Assembly (NCBI RefSeq): GCF_000969445.1
Contig: NZ_JZEY01000061.1
Span: forward strand, 372,001 to 436,000
From: Devosia chinhatensis
Lineage (GTDB): Bacteria > Pseudomonadota > Alphaproteobacteria > Rhizobiales > Devosiaceae
Reading direction: 5' to 3'
DNA: 64,000 nt
The translations under genes were made by a program, and so were the position numbers. Shown here one piece after another: positions 28,066-37,198 of the stretch (the first letter of the stretch is position 1; every line of letters begins with the position of its first letter). The notes beneath the pieces are model-generated. The model was not told where the DNA came from, ran no database searches, and saw only the letters and a program-made list of their open reading frames with translations.

Positions 28066-29040
28066 TCAAACCGCGCCGCGGATTTCCGGCTTCACTTCGT
28101 TGCGATACCATTCGCCCAACTGTCCCATCAGCGCGGGGAAGAGGCTGCGCCGCTCCGACGCCTCGATATTGTCGGCGATCTGCTCGGGCTTGCTGACGCC
28201 GGCAATCACGGTCGAAACCTGCGGATGATCGAGGATCCAGCGCAGGGCAAACTGGCTCATCGACATGGATTCGGGGGCGAGGCCGCGCAATTCCTGGACC
28301 AGTTCGACGCCACGATCGAACGGAATGCCCGAAAAGGTTTCGCCCACCGAAAACGCCGCGCCATCGCGATTGTAGTTCCGGTGATCGGTCTCGTCGAAAC
28401 GCGTATCCTTGTCATATTTGCCGCTGAGCAGGCCGGATGCCAGGGGCAGGCGAACGATGATACCCACGTCGCGCTCGGCCGCCTTGGGCAGAAGGGCTTC
28501 GGCCGCGTCCTGCCGGAAGAGATTGAAGATGATCTGCAGCGTCGCGCATCCGGGCTGCTCGAGGCAGATCAGGCCTTCTTCGATCGTCTCGACGCTTGCC
28601 CCCCAGTGCCGCACCAGGCCCTCGGTCCGCAGCTCGTCCATCCAGCCGAAAATGGCGCCATCGCGCAGCACCTGCGTGGGCACGCAGTGCAATTGCGCCA
28701 GGTCGAGCGTACGCACCCCCAGCCGCCGCGCTGAGCCTTCGAGGCTTTCCCGCAGGCCCTGCTTGGAATAGGTGTCCGGGAAGAGCGCGCCGGAGCGGCC
28801 CACCTTGGTGGCCACATGCACGTTCGGCCCTTTTGTATGGGCACCGATCCGGCTTTCGCTGAGCCCGCCGCCATAGACGTCGGCACTGTCCCAGAAGGTG
28901 ATGCCGGCGCTGGCTGCGTGATCGAGGATGCTCGACGCCATCTCGTCGCCGACCGGACCGAAATCGCCGCCTAGCTGCCAGCAACCCAGTCCGATCTCGC
29001 TTACCAAATATCCCGTCTTGCCTAGGCGCCGCGTTTTCAT
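28066..29040 (-). CDS. Aldo/keto reductase
   Basis: A 324-residue TIM-barrel oxidoreductase. The tetrad is visible: Asp and Tyr in ITFWDSADVYGGG, Lys in VATKVGR and His in LAQLHCVP. The NADPH-binding C-terminal segment is STVIAGVSKPEQIADNIEAS. The ATG at 29040 follows GGAGAACGAAA. It is transcribed after, and in the same direction as, the GntR gene, 96 bases apart, and a sugar dehydrogenase diverges from that regulator, so a role in sugar or polyol metabolism is plausible. The substrate is unknown. Confidence 0.88.
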   Translation of the reverse strand: MKTRRLGKTGYLVSEIGLGCWQLGGDFGPVGDEMASSILDHAASAGITFWDSADVYGGGLSESRIGAHTKGPNVHVATKVGRSGALFPDTYSKQGLRESLEGSARRLGVRTLDLAQLHCVPTQVLRDGAIFGWMDELRTEGLVRHWGASVETIEEGLICLEQPGCATLQIIFNLFRQDAAEALLPKAAERDVGIIVRLPLASGLLSGKYDKDTRFDETDHRNYNRDGAAFSVGETFSGIPFDRGVELVQELRGLAPESMSMSQFALRWILDHPQVSTVIAGVSKPEQIADNIEASERRSLFPALMGQLGEWYRNEVKPEIRGAV

Positions 29041-29136
29041 TTTCGTTCTCCGTCTTTTTGGTTCGGGCGCATGTTCGAAGCTGTGCATCCGGCCTTCAGG
29101 CAGGACGTGACGCCCAATGCTGACTTGGGCAGCACC

Positions 29137-29814
29137 CTATTCGAAATAGTCGGGAAAGTCGCTGATGGTCTGGGTCAGAAGCACCTCGGCCCGCCCCAGA
29201 TGCGCCCGCATCGCGGCCTCGGCAGCCGCGGGATCAGCTTCGCCCACCGCCTCGGCGATGATCCTGTGCTCGGCGATAGCGCGTTGGCTCGACGACGAAC
29301 CCAGCGTCAGATAGCGCACCCGGTCGAGCTGCATCTTGTGGTCGTCGATCAATTGCCAGGCATATTCGACCCCGGCCAGACGGGCGAGCGTGCGATGGAA
29401 AAGCTCGTCCAGGATGTGGAAGCGCCGGCTGTCATTGGCGGCCGAGGCGGCATCCTGCTCGTCGATCAGGGCGGCCAGCACCGATGCTGCATCGGCTCCC
29501 GGGCTGGAGGCCACGCGCCGGATGATTTCAACCTCGATGCTTTCGCGGATGAACCGGCTCTGCCGTACACCGTCAGGCGAAATCTTTTTGACAACGGTCG
29601 CCCGCTTTGGGCGGATCAGCAGCAGGCCCTGCTGCGCCAGGCGGATAAAGGCTTCCCGCACCGGTTGGCGGGAAACGCCATAGCGCCCGGCAATATCGCT
29701 CTCCGAGATCACGTCCCCCGGCTTGAGCGCCATGGTCACGATATCGTCGCGCAATGCGCTCACGAGGCGCATGGCCATGGTTTCTTCGGTCAAGTCGGGT
29801 GCATCGACAGCCAT
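29137..29814 (-). CDS. GntR family (FCD/FadR subfamily) transcriptional regulator
   Basis: A 225-residue regulator. The winged helix-turn-helix includes ESDIAGRYGVSRQPVREAFI; the C-terminal FCD ligand domain has the metal-type histidines in RFHILDELFHRTL, AEHRIIAEAV and MRAHLGRAE. Such proteins bind organic or sugar acids and act on divergent promoters. It diverges from a Gfo/Idh/MocA dehydrogenase with 199 bases between, and an aldo/keto reductase lies downstream. A weak dyad GTATggtagATAC at 29947-29959 is a candidate operator. AAAGGGAA precedes the ATG. Confidence 0.88.
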   Translation of the reverse strand: MAVDAPDLTEETMAMRLVSALRDDIVTMALKPGDVISESDIAGRYGVSRQPVREAFIRLAQQGLLLIRPKRATVVKKISPDGVRQSRFIRESIEVEIIRRVASSPGADAASVLAALIDEQDAASAANDSRRFHILDELFHRTLARLAGVEYAWQLIDDHKMQLDRVRYLTLGSSSSQRAIAEHRIIAEAVGEADPAAAEAAMRAHLGRAEVLLTQTISDFPDYFE

Positions 29815-29946
29815 TGCTGATTCCCTTTCATCCGACCATGGGCCGCTGCGCCGGTCCTGACTGCACCGCTTTTGCGGGCTTCCACAGCTTTCTGCCAGCT
29901 CGGCCGATACCGATTGTAGAAAGAAAATGTGCCACTTCGCAATCTT

Positions 29947-29959
29947 GTATGGTAGATAC
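29947..29959. promoter_or_regulatory. Weak candidate GntR operator
   Basis: GTAT-ggtag-ATAC is a short inverted repeat in the divergent promoter between the GntR gene and the Gfo/Idh/MocA gene. The symmetry is only four bases per arm, so this may be chance. Confidence 0.25.
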
Positions 29960-30013
29960 GCATCTGCGCTTGGTGATGGGCGCTGCCTGTTGTCTTGAGA
30001 CCGGAGAATGAGA

Positions 30014-31294
30014 ATGACGAAGACCTACGCGCTCGTGGGGACCGGAGGGCGTGCGCGCATGTTCTACGAAGCCATCCTTGGCCCTCATAAGGAGCAATCG
30101 AGGCTGGTCGCACTCTGCGACACCAATCAGGCGCGCATGGACTTCACCAACAAGGTGATCGTCGAGGAATTGTCCGGCAATGCGGTTCCCACCTACAGGG
30201 CGGCCGATTTCGCCAAGATGATCGAAGAGCTCAAGCCGCAGACGATCATCGTCACCTCGATCGACCGCACCCACCACCACTATATCATCGCCGCGCTGGA
30301 AGCCGGTTGCGACGTCATCACCGAAAAGCCGATGACGACCGATCCGGAAAAGTGCCAGGCCATTCTCGACGCCGTCGAGCGCACCGGCAAACAGGTCCGC
30401 GTCACATTCAACTACCGCTATGCCCCGCACAATTCGGCCCTGCGCGAACTCATTGCCGAGGGCGCCATCGGCAAGGTCACCTCGGTCCATTTCGAATGGT
30501 TGCTCGATACGCGCCATGGCGCGGATTATTTCCGCCGCTGGCACCGCGACAAGCGCAATTCGGGCGGGCTCATGGTCCACAAGTCCACTCACCATTTCGA
30601 CCTGGTGAACTTCTGGCTCGGCAGCCAGCCCGAGACCGTCTTCGGCATGGGCGACCTCAAGTTCTATGGGCGCGCCAATGCCGAGGAGCGTGGCGTCTTC
30701 ACGCCCTATACGCGCACCACCGGGGTCGAGGCGGCAAGGGACGACAAGTTCGCCATCGACCTGACCGCCAACCCCGTCCAGAAGGGCCTTTACTGGGACG
30801 CAGAGAAGGAAGACGGCTACCAGCGCGACCAGAATGTCTTCGGCGATGGCATTTCCATCGAGGATACGATGAATGTCATCGTTCGCTATCGCAACAAGGC
30901 GGTGATGACGTACTCACTCTATGCCTATGCGCCATGGGAAGGCTTCAACGTCGCCATCAATGGCACCGGTGGACGGCTCGAACTTACCGTGCACGAGAAT
31001 TCCTACATCAATGCCGGCGCCGGTTCGGAAACCGAAGGGGCAGCAAAGGGCGTGAAACTCTATCACTTCCCGCTTCATGGCGAACCGCGCGTCGTCCCGG
31101 TCAAGCATGGCGAAGGCGGCCATGGCGGCGGCGACAAGATCATGCTCGAGGAAATCTTCGGCAACGCCACCCCGCGCCCCGGCTACGGCGCCAACCACCG
31201 AGACGGCGCGCTCTCGATCCTCACCGGTATCGCTGCCAACAAGAGTTTCGAAACCGGCCTGCCGGTCGATGTGAAGGGTTTGGTGCGGCTGTAA
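30014..31294 (+). CDS. Gfo/Idh/MocA family oxidoreductase
   Basis: A 426-residue NAD(P)-dependent dehydrogenase. The Rossmann start is TYALVGTGGRARMFYEAI, the family EKP motif is in DVITEKPMTTDPE, and the active-site region is MVHKSTHHFDLVNFWLG. The C-terminal half is the alpha/beta substrate domain. The second ATG (30014) is preferred because GGAG lies 7 bases upstream; the ATG at 30008 is too close to it. It diverges from a GntR regulator and is probably inducible by a sugar or inositol-like substrate, which cannot be named from sequence. Confidence 0.87.
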   Translation: MTKTYALVGTGGRARMFYEAILGPHKEQSRLVALCDTNQARMDFTNKVIVEELSGNAVPTYRAADFAKMIEELKPQTIIVTSIDRTHHHYIIAALEAGCDVITEKPMTTDPEKCQAILDAVERTGKQVRVTFNYRYAPHNSALRELIAEGAIGKVTSVHFEWLLDTRHGADYFRRWHRDKRNSGGLMVHKSTHHFDLVNFWLGSQPETVFGMGDLKFYGRANAEERGVFTPYTRTTGVEAARDDKFAIDLTANPVQKGLYWDAEKEDGYQRDQNVFGDGISIEDTMNVIVRYRNKAVMTYSLYAYAPWEGFNVAINGTGGRLELTVHENSYINAGAGSETEGAAKGVKLYHFPLHGEPRVVPVKHGEGGHGGGDKIMLEEIFGNATPRPGYGANHRDGALSILTGIAANKSFETGLPVDVKGLVRL

Positions 31295-31318
31295 AAGACC
31301 CGAAACCGTCCCGCCATC

Positions 31319-31395
31319 GGCACCACCGGAAATGTTCCGGTGGTCCACGGGATGGATCGGTAATCACTGGATTGCCGGGACGCTCGGCAGTGACG
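31319..31395 (-). repeat. Dispersed two-hairpin intergenic repeat, copy 1
   Basis: Read on the minus strand it has a block ending TCCCGGCAATCCA, a variable spacer, then TGGACCACCGG-N8-CCGGTGGTG as a hairpin. The same two blocks in the same order occur at 59251-59320 on the plus strand. Both copies lie in gene-free DNA right after a coding region. Confidence 0.7.
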
Positions 31396-31456
31396 CGGGG
31401 AGAGAGTTGGGGGCTACCCCCACATCCATCAGCTGTTCCGCCCCTGGGGGCCGCGC

Positions 31457-31966
31457 TTAGCGGCTGAACGGTACGCTCGCCGTCAGCACCTCGCCGGAAT
31501 CGTTGAACTCGACTTCGAAATCCACCGTGATGCTGTCATTGCCGACCAAGAGGATCTTTGCGCCGATCCGCACGTCGCTGCCCGCACGGTCCTTCTGCTG
31601 CTCGCGCAGATCGAAGCTGATCCGGTCGCCAGACGTCTGGCCGACCGCCAGCCCGGTATAGCCGGCATTGCTGCTCATGGCCGCCTCGAAGCGCTGCTGG
31701 GCTTCGATATAGGCGATGGTGCCGCTGATCGAAAGCGTGGCATTCACCAGGGTACAGCGGCCGGTATAGTTGATCCGCCCTTGATTACCCTTGGCCACGC
31801 CCAGTCGGCACCGGAACGGTTCGTTGCGGTCCGGGCCCACCAGCGCGCTGTCCCCGCGCCAGTCCCCGATATAGGATTCGAGCAACGCCAATTCGCCCTG
31901 GGCCTGGGCCGGCACGACCATCTGCAGGGCCAGAAGGGCGAACAGGGCCCGCACTATAATCTTCAC
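31457..31966 (-). CDS. Exported protein of unknown function
   Basis: A 169-residue protein with a clear signal peptide (MKIIVRALFALLALQMVVPA ending QAQ). The mature part starts LALLESYIGDWRGDSALVGP and alternates short strands, with two cysteines (FRCRLG and GRCTLV) that could form a disulfide. The layout suggests a small beta-barrel or lipocalin-like periplasmic protein, but no family is recognised with confidence. It is monocistronic and the repeat element lies just beyond its stop. No functional claim is made. Confidence 0.7.
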   Translation of the reverse strand: MKIIVRALFALLALQMVVPAQAQGELALLESYIGDWRGDSALVGPDRNEPFRCRLGVAKGNQGRINYTGRCTLVNATLSISGTIAYIEAQQRFEAAMSSNAGYTGLAVGQTSGDRISFDLREQQKDRAGSDVRIGAKILLVGNDSITVDFEVEFNDSGEVLTASVPFSR

Positions 31967-32130
31967 GCTAAACTCCTCCGAGCACTCGCTGTCAGCAATG
32001 TCTGCCAGCCCAATTCGAACTAGACCAGTAGGAAAGTGCTGGCGTTGACGGCTTTGTTACGAATTGAACGCACACATGGTTGAAAAGATTGTGCGCTGCG
32101 GCAGGACAGGCGGTGATGAGACGTGAGAAC

Positions 32131-32219
32131 GCGACCTCTGGCCATGCCCCCTCTTTTCCGAAGGGCGCGATAGGGTCAAAAGAAAAGGGGAGGTCGCAGC
32201 GATTCTGACAGCTGCGACC
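32131..32219 (+). promoter_or_regulatory. Leader with competing hairpins before the ABC exporter operon
   Basis: Three arms are visible. GCGACCTC (32131-32138) pairs with GAGGTCGC (32190-32197), and GGTCGCAGC (32192-32200) pairs with GCTGCGACC (32211-32219). The middle arm is shared, so the two hairpins exclude each other. The second hairpin ends about 20 bases before the start codon at 32241, close to its ribosome site. A regulatory role is inferred. Confidence 0.45.
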
Positions 32220-32240
32220 GAGGGCAAGCGGGGACTTTTG

Positions 32241-32942
32241 ATGACGCAGGCAGCTATCGTCGATGCCAGGGACGTTGACTACGCGCTCGAGATCGCCGGG
32301 CGACCGCTGACCATCCTGCGCAAAGTCAACCTGCGCGTCGCGCCGGCCGAAGTGGTGGCGATCGTGGGCCCGTCCGGCAGTGGCAAGACCAGCCTTCTCA
32401 TGCTGCTCGCCGGCCTCGAAAAGGCCACCGGCGGCACCGTCGCGGTCAATGGCCGGGATCTGGGCGGCATGAGCGAGGACGAGCTGGCCCGCTTCCGTCG
32501 CCACACTCTGGGCATCGTCTTCCAGAGCTTCCACCTCATTCCCTCCCTGACTGCGCTCGACAATGTCGGCATGGCGCTCGAGATCGCGGAGCCCAATCTG
32601 TCCATGGCCCAGATCCGCGAAAAGGCCGCAGCTGCCCTGGCCTCGGTCGGACTCGAAAAACGTCTCGATCATCGCCCCTCTGCGCTATCCGGCGGCGAAC
32701 AGCAGCGCGTCGGTCTGGCCCGCGCCAGTGTAGCCAATCCGCCCCTGCTCCTCGCCGACGAGCCGACAGGAAATCTCGACCAGAAGACCGGCGCCATCGT
32801 GGTCGATCTCATGTTCGACCTCGCCCGCCGCAACAACACGGCCGTCGTGTTGATCACCCACGACCCCGCCCTGGCGGCGCGGGCCGACCGGGTCTTTACC
32901 ATGACCAATGGCGAACTGACCGAAACGCCGGTGGCCCGCTGA
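32241..32942 (+). CDS. ABC transporter ATP-binding protein, LolD/YbbA-like
   Basis: A 233-residue ATPase of the MacB/LolD type. Walker A is GPSGSGKTSL, the Q-loop VFQSFHLIPSLTALDNV is the family hallmark, the signature is LSGGEQQRVGLARA, Walker B is LLLADEPTGNLD and the H-loop LITHDPALA. It overlaps the following permease by one base (TGATG). The pair corresponds to YbbA-YbbP, whose substrate is unknown (mechanotransmission-type exporters rather than importers). The esterase TesA that often accompanies ybbAP is not adjacent. The ATG at 32241 is preceded by GGGGA. Confidence 0.88.
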   Translation: MTQAAIVDARDVDYALEIAGRPLTILRKVNLRVAPAEVVAIVGPSGSGKTSLLMLLAGLEKATGGTVAVNGRDLGGMSEDELARFRRHTLGIVFQSFHLIPSLTALDNVGMALEIAEPNLSMAQIREKAAAALASVGLEKRLDHRPSALSGGEQQRVGLARASVANPPLLLADEPTGNLDQKTGAIVVDLMFDLARRNNTAVVLITHDPALAARADRVFTMTNGELTETPVAR

Positions 32943-35488
32943 TGCCCAAAGTCTGGCCCGCCATTCGCATCGGCCTTCTGGACATGCGCGGCGACCTGCG
33001 CCGCTTCCTGCTGCTGGTAACCTGCCTTGCTGTCGGGACCGCGCTCATTGCCGGCGTCAACTCTGTCGGCGCCAGCATCAGCCGCGCTATCGAATCGGGC
33101 GCGGCCGAGATCATGGGCGGCGACATCGAATTGTCTCGTGCCGATCGCCTCGCCACCGCCGAGGAATTGGCTGCCATGGCGGAGATGGGCCGGCTTGTCG
33201 GCACCATCGACACCAATCTGCGCGCCGAGACCTTTGACGGGGAAGCCTTTGCCGATGTCAGCGCGGTTGGCCCCGGTTATCCACTTTTTGGGCAGGTCTC
33301 GAGCCCGCATGTGCCCGTAGGGACCGATATCACCACTTTCCTGGCCATCGAGGACGACACGCCCGGGGCGCTGGTCGATGCCGTGATGCTCGATCAACTC
33401 GGCATTTCGGTCGGCGACAGCTTCGGGCTCGGCGGCACCGAATTCGTGGTCCGCGGTACGCTGGGGCAATTGCCCGACGCGCCCGTGCGCGGCTTCCGAC
33501 TTGGCCTGCCGGTGCTGATCTCCAGTGACGGCTTCGGCGTCGTCAGCGACCGCACCTCGCCTCTGCCCGGCCTTGCCACCTGGTATCGCTACAAGATCGA
33601 TCTCGCCACCGAGGATCTCGAGGCCGGCTTCGAAGCCGCCACTGCCCGATTTGCCGATGCCGGCTGGACCATCCGCTCCGCCCGCGAGGGCTTGGGACAG
33701 ATGGCGCGCTATTACGACCTTTTCATGCGCTTTCTCGTCATTGTCGGCCTCGGCTCGCTGCTGATCGGCGGCGTAAGTGTGTGGACAGGCATGCGGGCCT
33801 ATATTGCCGAACGCTCCGGCGTCATCGCCGTCATGCGGTCCATCGGCGCCGGGCGCGGCCGGGTCTTCGTGCATTTCCTCGCCCAGGTCGCGGCCCTGGC
33901 CCTGGTCGGGGTCAGCATCGGTCTTGCCGCCGGCGCCTCGATCGCTTTCCTCATCCTGCCCTCCATCGGCGACGCGGTCGGCATTCCCCTCAGCCGCGCC
34001 ATACACATCCAGCCCCTGTTGATCGCAGCCGGCGCCGGCCTCGTCACCGCCTTTGCCTTTGCCTATCTGCCCCTGCAACAGGCCCAGACCATCCGCCCGG
34101 TCCTGCTGTTCCGCTCCAGGGGACTGGATGCGCCGGCAGTCGATTGGCGATCGCTGCTCCTCTCCTGGCAGGTGCTCCCGCTCCTTGTCGCCATCGCGGC
34201 GTTCAGCGTGCTGGCCTGGCTGATGACGGGCGACATCGCCCTCGTCGCAGCCTTTGGCCTTGCCAGCAGCCTGGCCGCCATCCTCTTCCAGCTCTTCATC
34301 CGCCTCGTGCAGGCCGGCCTCGCCCGCCTGCCCGAGCGGGGTCCGCGCATCCTGCGCCATGCGCTGCGCAATATCTCCGCAGCCGGGCAGAACGCAGCCG
34401 CTATTGTCGTTTCGGCCGGCATGGCCTTGGCCATGCTGATCGTGGTCCTCGTCATGCAGGCCAATCTGCAGCAGGAGTTTTTGGGCGCCTCCGCCTTCGA
34501 CGCCCCGACCTTGGTCGGATCCGACCTTTTCCCCGACGAGGTCGAGGACCTTGCGACCCTGGCCGAAGCGGGTAATGGCATGTCCCGCTTCGTCTCGACA
34601 CCCATGCTGCGTGGCTCTCTGGTCGATGTCGGCGGCACGACGGCCGAAAGCCTGCGCACCCGCGGGCCCGAGGCGACATTCCTGCTGTCCGGCGACGTTC
34701 CCCTCACCTGGCGCACCGAATTGCCGGCCTCCTCGCGCGTGACCGCAGGGCAATGGTGGGCTGAGGACTATTCGGGACCTGGCCTTGTCAGCCTGCACCA
34801 GAGCCTGCGCAATGGCCTGGGGGTTGACCTGGGCGATACGCTGACCTTCTCCATTTTCGGCGAGCCGGTCACGGTAACCATTGCCAGCTTCCGCGACTAT
34901 TCCTGGCAGGGCGGCATCGACTTCCTTGCCACCTTCTCCCCCGGCGTTCTCGACGCCTATCCCACGACGCTCTTTGCAGCCGTCACCGCCCAACCCGGGC
35001 AGGAGGAGAACGTCACCCGCCTGTTGGCCAGCCAATTGCCTGATATCCGCTTCATCTCGGTGGGCGATACGCTCAAGCAGGTCACCGATGCCTTGGGTCA
35101 ATTGTCGTTTGCCGCCGCCTTGGTCGGTGGTCTGGCTGTGGGCAATGGCTTGCTTGTGCTGATAGGATCGCTTTCCACCGGCCGCCGCCAGCGCGAGGCC
35201 GACACCATCATCACCAAGGTCCTCGGCGCCACCCGCATCGAGCTCATCGCCACCGCCTGCCTGCAATACGGCCTTCTGGGGCTTCTGTCTGCCATTCCCG
35301 CGCTCATTATCGGGCTCGGCGTGGGCCGGATCGTCACCATGCTCATGCTCGAGGTGGAATTCACCTGGCGTCCCGATGTCATCGGCCTGGTGCTGGTCAC
35401 CGCTATCGTCATCACAGCCCTGCTCGGCGCCATGACGATCCTGCGCGCGGCCTCGGCGCGACCGGCGCGGCTGTTGCGCGACCTCTAG
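32942..35488 (+). CDS. FtsX-like permease family protein, YbbP-like
   Basis: An 848-residue membrane protein. An N-terminal helix (RFLLLVTCLAVGTALIAGVN) is followed by a large periplasmic domain to about residue 255. A first FtsX core follows (LVIVGLGSLLIGGVSVWTGM and on), then a middle cluster near 400-510, a second periplasmic domain and a C-terminal FtsX core (ALVGGLAVGNGLLVLIGSLS, then TACLQYGLLGLLSAIPALII). This ten-helix duplicated layout is that of YbbP. It forms the membrane part of the exporter with the upstream ATPase. The substrate is unknown; a link to lipid or lysophospholipid handling is suggested for related systems. Confidence 0.85.
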   Translation: MPKVWPAIRIGLLDMRGDLRRFLLLVTCLAVGTALIAGVNSVGASISRAIESGAAEIMGGDIELSRADRLATAEELAAMAEMGRLVGTIDTNLRAETFDGEAFADVSAVGPGYPLFGQVSSPHVPVGTDITTFLAIEDDTPGALVDAVMLDQLGISVGDSFGLGGTEFVVRGTLGQLPDAPVRGFRLGLPVLISSDGFGVVSDRTSPLPGLATWYRYKIDLATEDLEAGFEAATARFADAGWTIRSAREGLGQMARYYDLFMRFLVIVGLGSLLIGGVSVWTGMRAYIAERSGVIAVMRSIGAGRGRVFVHFLAQVAALALVGVSIGLAAGASIAFLILPSIGDAVGIPLSRAIHIQPLLIAAGAGLVTAFAFAYLPLQQAQTIRPVLLFRSRGLDAPAVDWRSLLLSWQVLPLLVAIAAFSVLAWLMTGDIALVAAFGLASSLAAILFQLFIRLVQAGLARLPERGPRILRHALRNISAAGQNAAAIVVSAGMALAMLIVVLVMQANLQQEFLGASAFDAPTLVGSDLFPDEVEDLATLAEAGNGMSRFVSTPMLRGSLVDVGGTTAESLRTRGPEATFLLSGDVPLTWRTELPASSRVTAGQWWAEDYSGPGLVSLHQSLRNGLGVDLGDTLTFSIFGEPVTVTIASFRDYSWQGGIDFLATFSPGVLDAYPTTLFAAVTAQPGQEENVTRLLASQLPDIRFISVGDTLKQVTDALGQLSFAAALVGGLAVGNGLLVLIGSLSTGRRQREADTIITKVLGATRIELIATACLQYGLLGLLSAIPALIIGLGVGRIVTMLMLEVEFTWRPDVIGLVLVTAIVITALLGAMTILRAASARPARLLRDL

Positions 35489-35674
35489 CGCATCTTTCCG
35501 ACCGTGGACGCTCGCCCACCGGTTCGCATACCCCCCGAACGCGGATCGGCTGTGGAAGCCGGCTTTCACCTTTGGCCCGAATCGGTGACGCTGTGTGCTA
35601 ACACTGCGCCAACCAGTAAGCCGTGCGTTCGCCCCGTCCCCGCTGGACCGAGAACGCATCCAGCCGGAGAGACA

Positions 35675-37198
35675 ATGCAAGTCGCCATCGACATGGGAGA
35701 AAGCCGCGGCGCCGGCCCCGCCCATATGGACCTTGAGGAGCTCCTGGCCACCCGCTTGCTGGTGCAGGGCAATTCGGGGTCAGGCAAGTCTCACCTCCTG
35801 CGCCGCCTGCTCGAGCAATCCGCCCCTTGGGTGCAGCAATGCATCATCGATCCCGAAGGCGACTTCGTCACCCTGGCGGATCGCTACGGCCATCTGGTGG
35901 TCGATGCCGCTCGCACCGAGAACGAATTGACCCGCATTGCCGCGCGCGTTCGCCAGCATCGGGTCTCCGTCGTGCTCAATCTCGAAGGGCTCGATGTCGA
36001 GCAGCAGATGCGCGCCGCGGCCGCCTTCCTCGGGGGCCTTTTCGATGCCGACCGCGATTTCTGGTATCCCGTTCTGGTCGTCGTCGATGAAGCCCAGCTT
36101 TTTGCGCCCGCCGCCGCTGGCGACGTCTCCGACGAAGCCCGTAAATTGTCGCTTGGCGCCATGACCAACCTCATGTGCCGCGGCCGCAAGCGTGGCCTTG
36201 CCGGTGTCATCGCCACCCAGCGCCTTGCCAAGCTGGCCAAGAATGTCGCTGCCGAAGCCAGCAATTTTCTCATGGGCCGCACCTTTCTCGATATCGACAT
36301 GGCCCGCGCCGCCGACCTTTTGGGCATGGACCGCCGCCAGGCCGAGCAGTTCCGCGATCTGGCCCGAGGCCATTTCGTCGCCCTGGGCCCGGCCATTTCC
36401 CGCCGCCCCCTGCCAGTGACCATCGGGCCGGTGGAAACCTCCGCCCGCTCCACCAGCCCGAAGCTCACGCCTCTGCCCGAGGCGCCGCAAGATGCGGCCG
36501 ACCTGATCTTTACCCAGGATCCGGCTGAACTCGCCCGCCCGGTCGTGCGCCGCCCGCCACCACCACCACCGCCCTCCACCAACGAATTGCTGGCGCAGGT
36601 GGCCGAAGCGCGCGCCAAGGCCCGCGCGGAAGCGCCCGAGGCGCCGGTTTCGCTCTTCCCCGAGATCGACGAGGCAGAGCGCGAGGCCTTGATCAATGCG
36701 GTGATGGCCGAGCTTCTGAGCGATCCCGATGCCGGCTTCCGCACCCATGCCGTGCTTTATCAGGATTTCCTGGTGCGCTGCCGCATTCGCCGGGTGCCCG
36801 GCGAGCCGCCGGCCCTGCCTGCCTTCAAGCGGCTCCTCGCCGTGGCCCGCGTCGCACCCGATGCGGAAACCGCCGCCTCCGACGGCTGGCAGCAGGCACT
36901 GACGCTGTCCACCACCCTGACCGACGACGTCCAGGGCGTGTTCCTTGTCATTGCCCAGGCCGCGCTGTCGGGAGCGCCCTGCCCTTCGGATGCCACCCTT
37001 GCGCGCCTATACGGCACCCATTCCTCCAGCCGTGCGCGCCGGCTGCTCACCTGGTTCGAGGAACGGGGCCTGATCGTGTTGCGCACCGATTTCCGCAATC
37101 AGCGGATCATCGCCTTCCCCGAGCTGGGCGTGGAAACAGCGCCCGGCGATCCCAACGGCCCCGACATGCTGGCCGAGGAACGCGGCGCTGCCGAGTGA
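35675..37198 (+). CDS. HerA-like / DUF87 ATPase with C-terminal winged helix
   Basis: A 507-residue protein. Walker A is LLVQGNSGSGKSHLLRR near residues 29-45, and Walker B is VLVVVDEAQLFAP. The CRGRKRGLAGVIATQRLAKL segment matches the sensor/arginine region of HerA-FtsK ATPases. A proline-rich linker (RRPPPPPPP) follows, then an acidic helical part and a C-terminal winged helix (PSDATLARLYGTHSSSRARR, LLTWFEERGLIVLRTD). The NurA nuclease partner of archaeal HerA is not nearby. The ATG at 35675 follows GGAGAGAC; the open frame to 35504 has no good site. A DNA-handling or DNA-segregation motor is the best guess. Confidence 0.75.
   Translation: MQVAIDMGESRGAGPAHMDLEELLATRLLVQGNSGSGKSHLLRRLLEQSAPWVQQCIIDPEGDFVTLADRYGHLVVDAARTENELTRIAARVRQHRVSVVLNLEGLDVEQQMRAAAAFLGGLFDADRDFWYPVLVVVDEAQLFAPAAAGDVSDEARKLSLGAMTNLMCRGRKRGLAGVIATQRLAKLAKNVAAEASNFLMGRTFLDIDMARAADLLGMDRRQAEQFRDLARGHFVALGPAISRRPLPVTIGPVETSARSTSPKLTPLPEAPQDAADLIFTQDPAELARPVVRRPPPPPPPSTNELLAQVAEARAKARAEAPEAPVSLFPEIDEAEREALINAVMAELLSDPDAGFRTHAVLYQDFLVRCRIRRVPGEPPALPAFKRLLAVARVAPDAETAASDGWQQALTLSTTLTDDVQGVFLVIAQAALSGAPCPSDATLARLYGTHSSSRARRLLTWFEERGLIVLRTDFRNQRIIAFPELGVETAPGDPNGPDMLAEERGAAE

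Noticed and set aside
32669..35725. A 1018-codon minus-strand frame across the exporter genes
   Set aside because: Antisense shadow of the well-supported FtsX-like permease; low-complexity composition and no start with a ribosome site.
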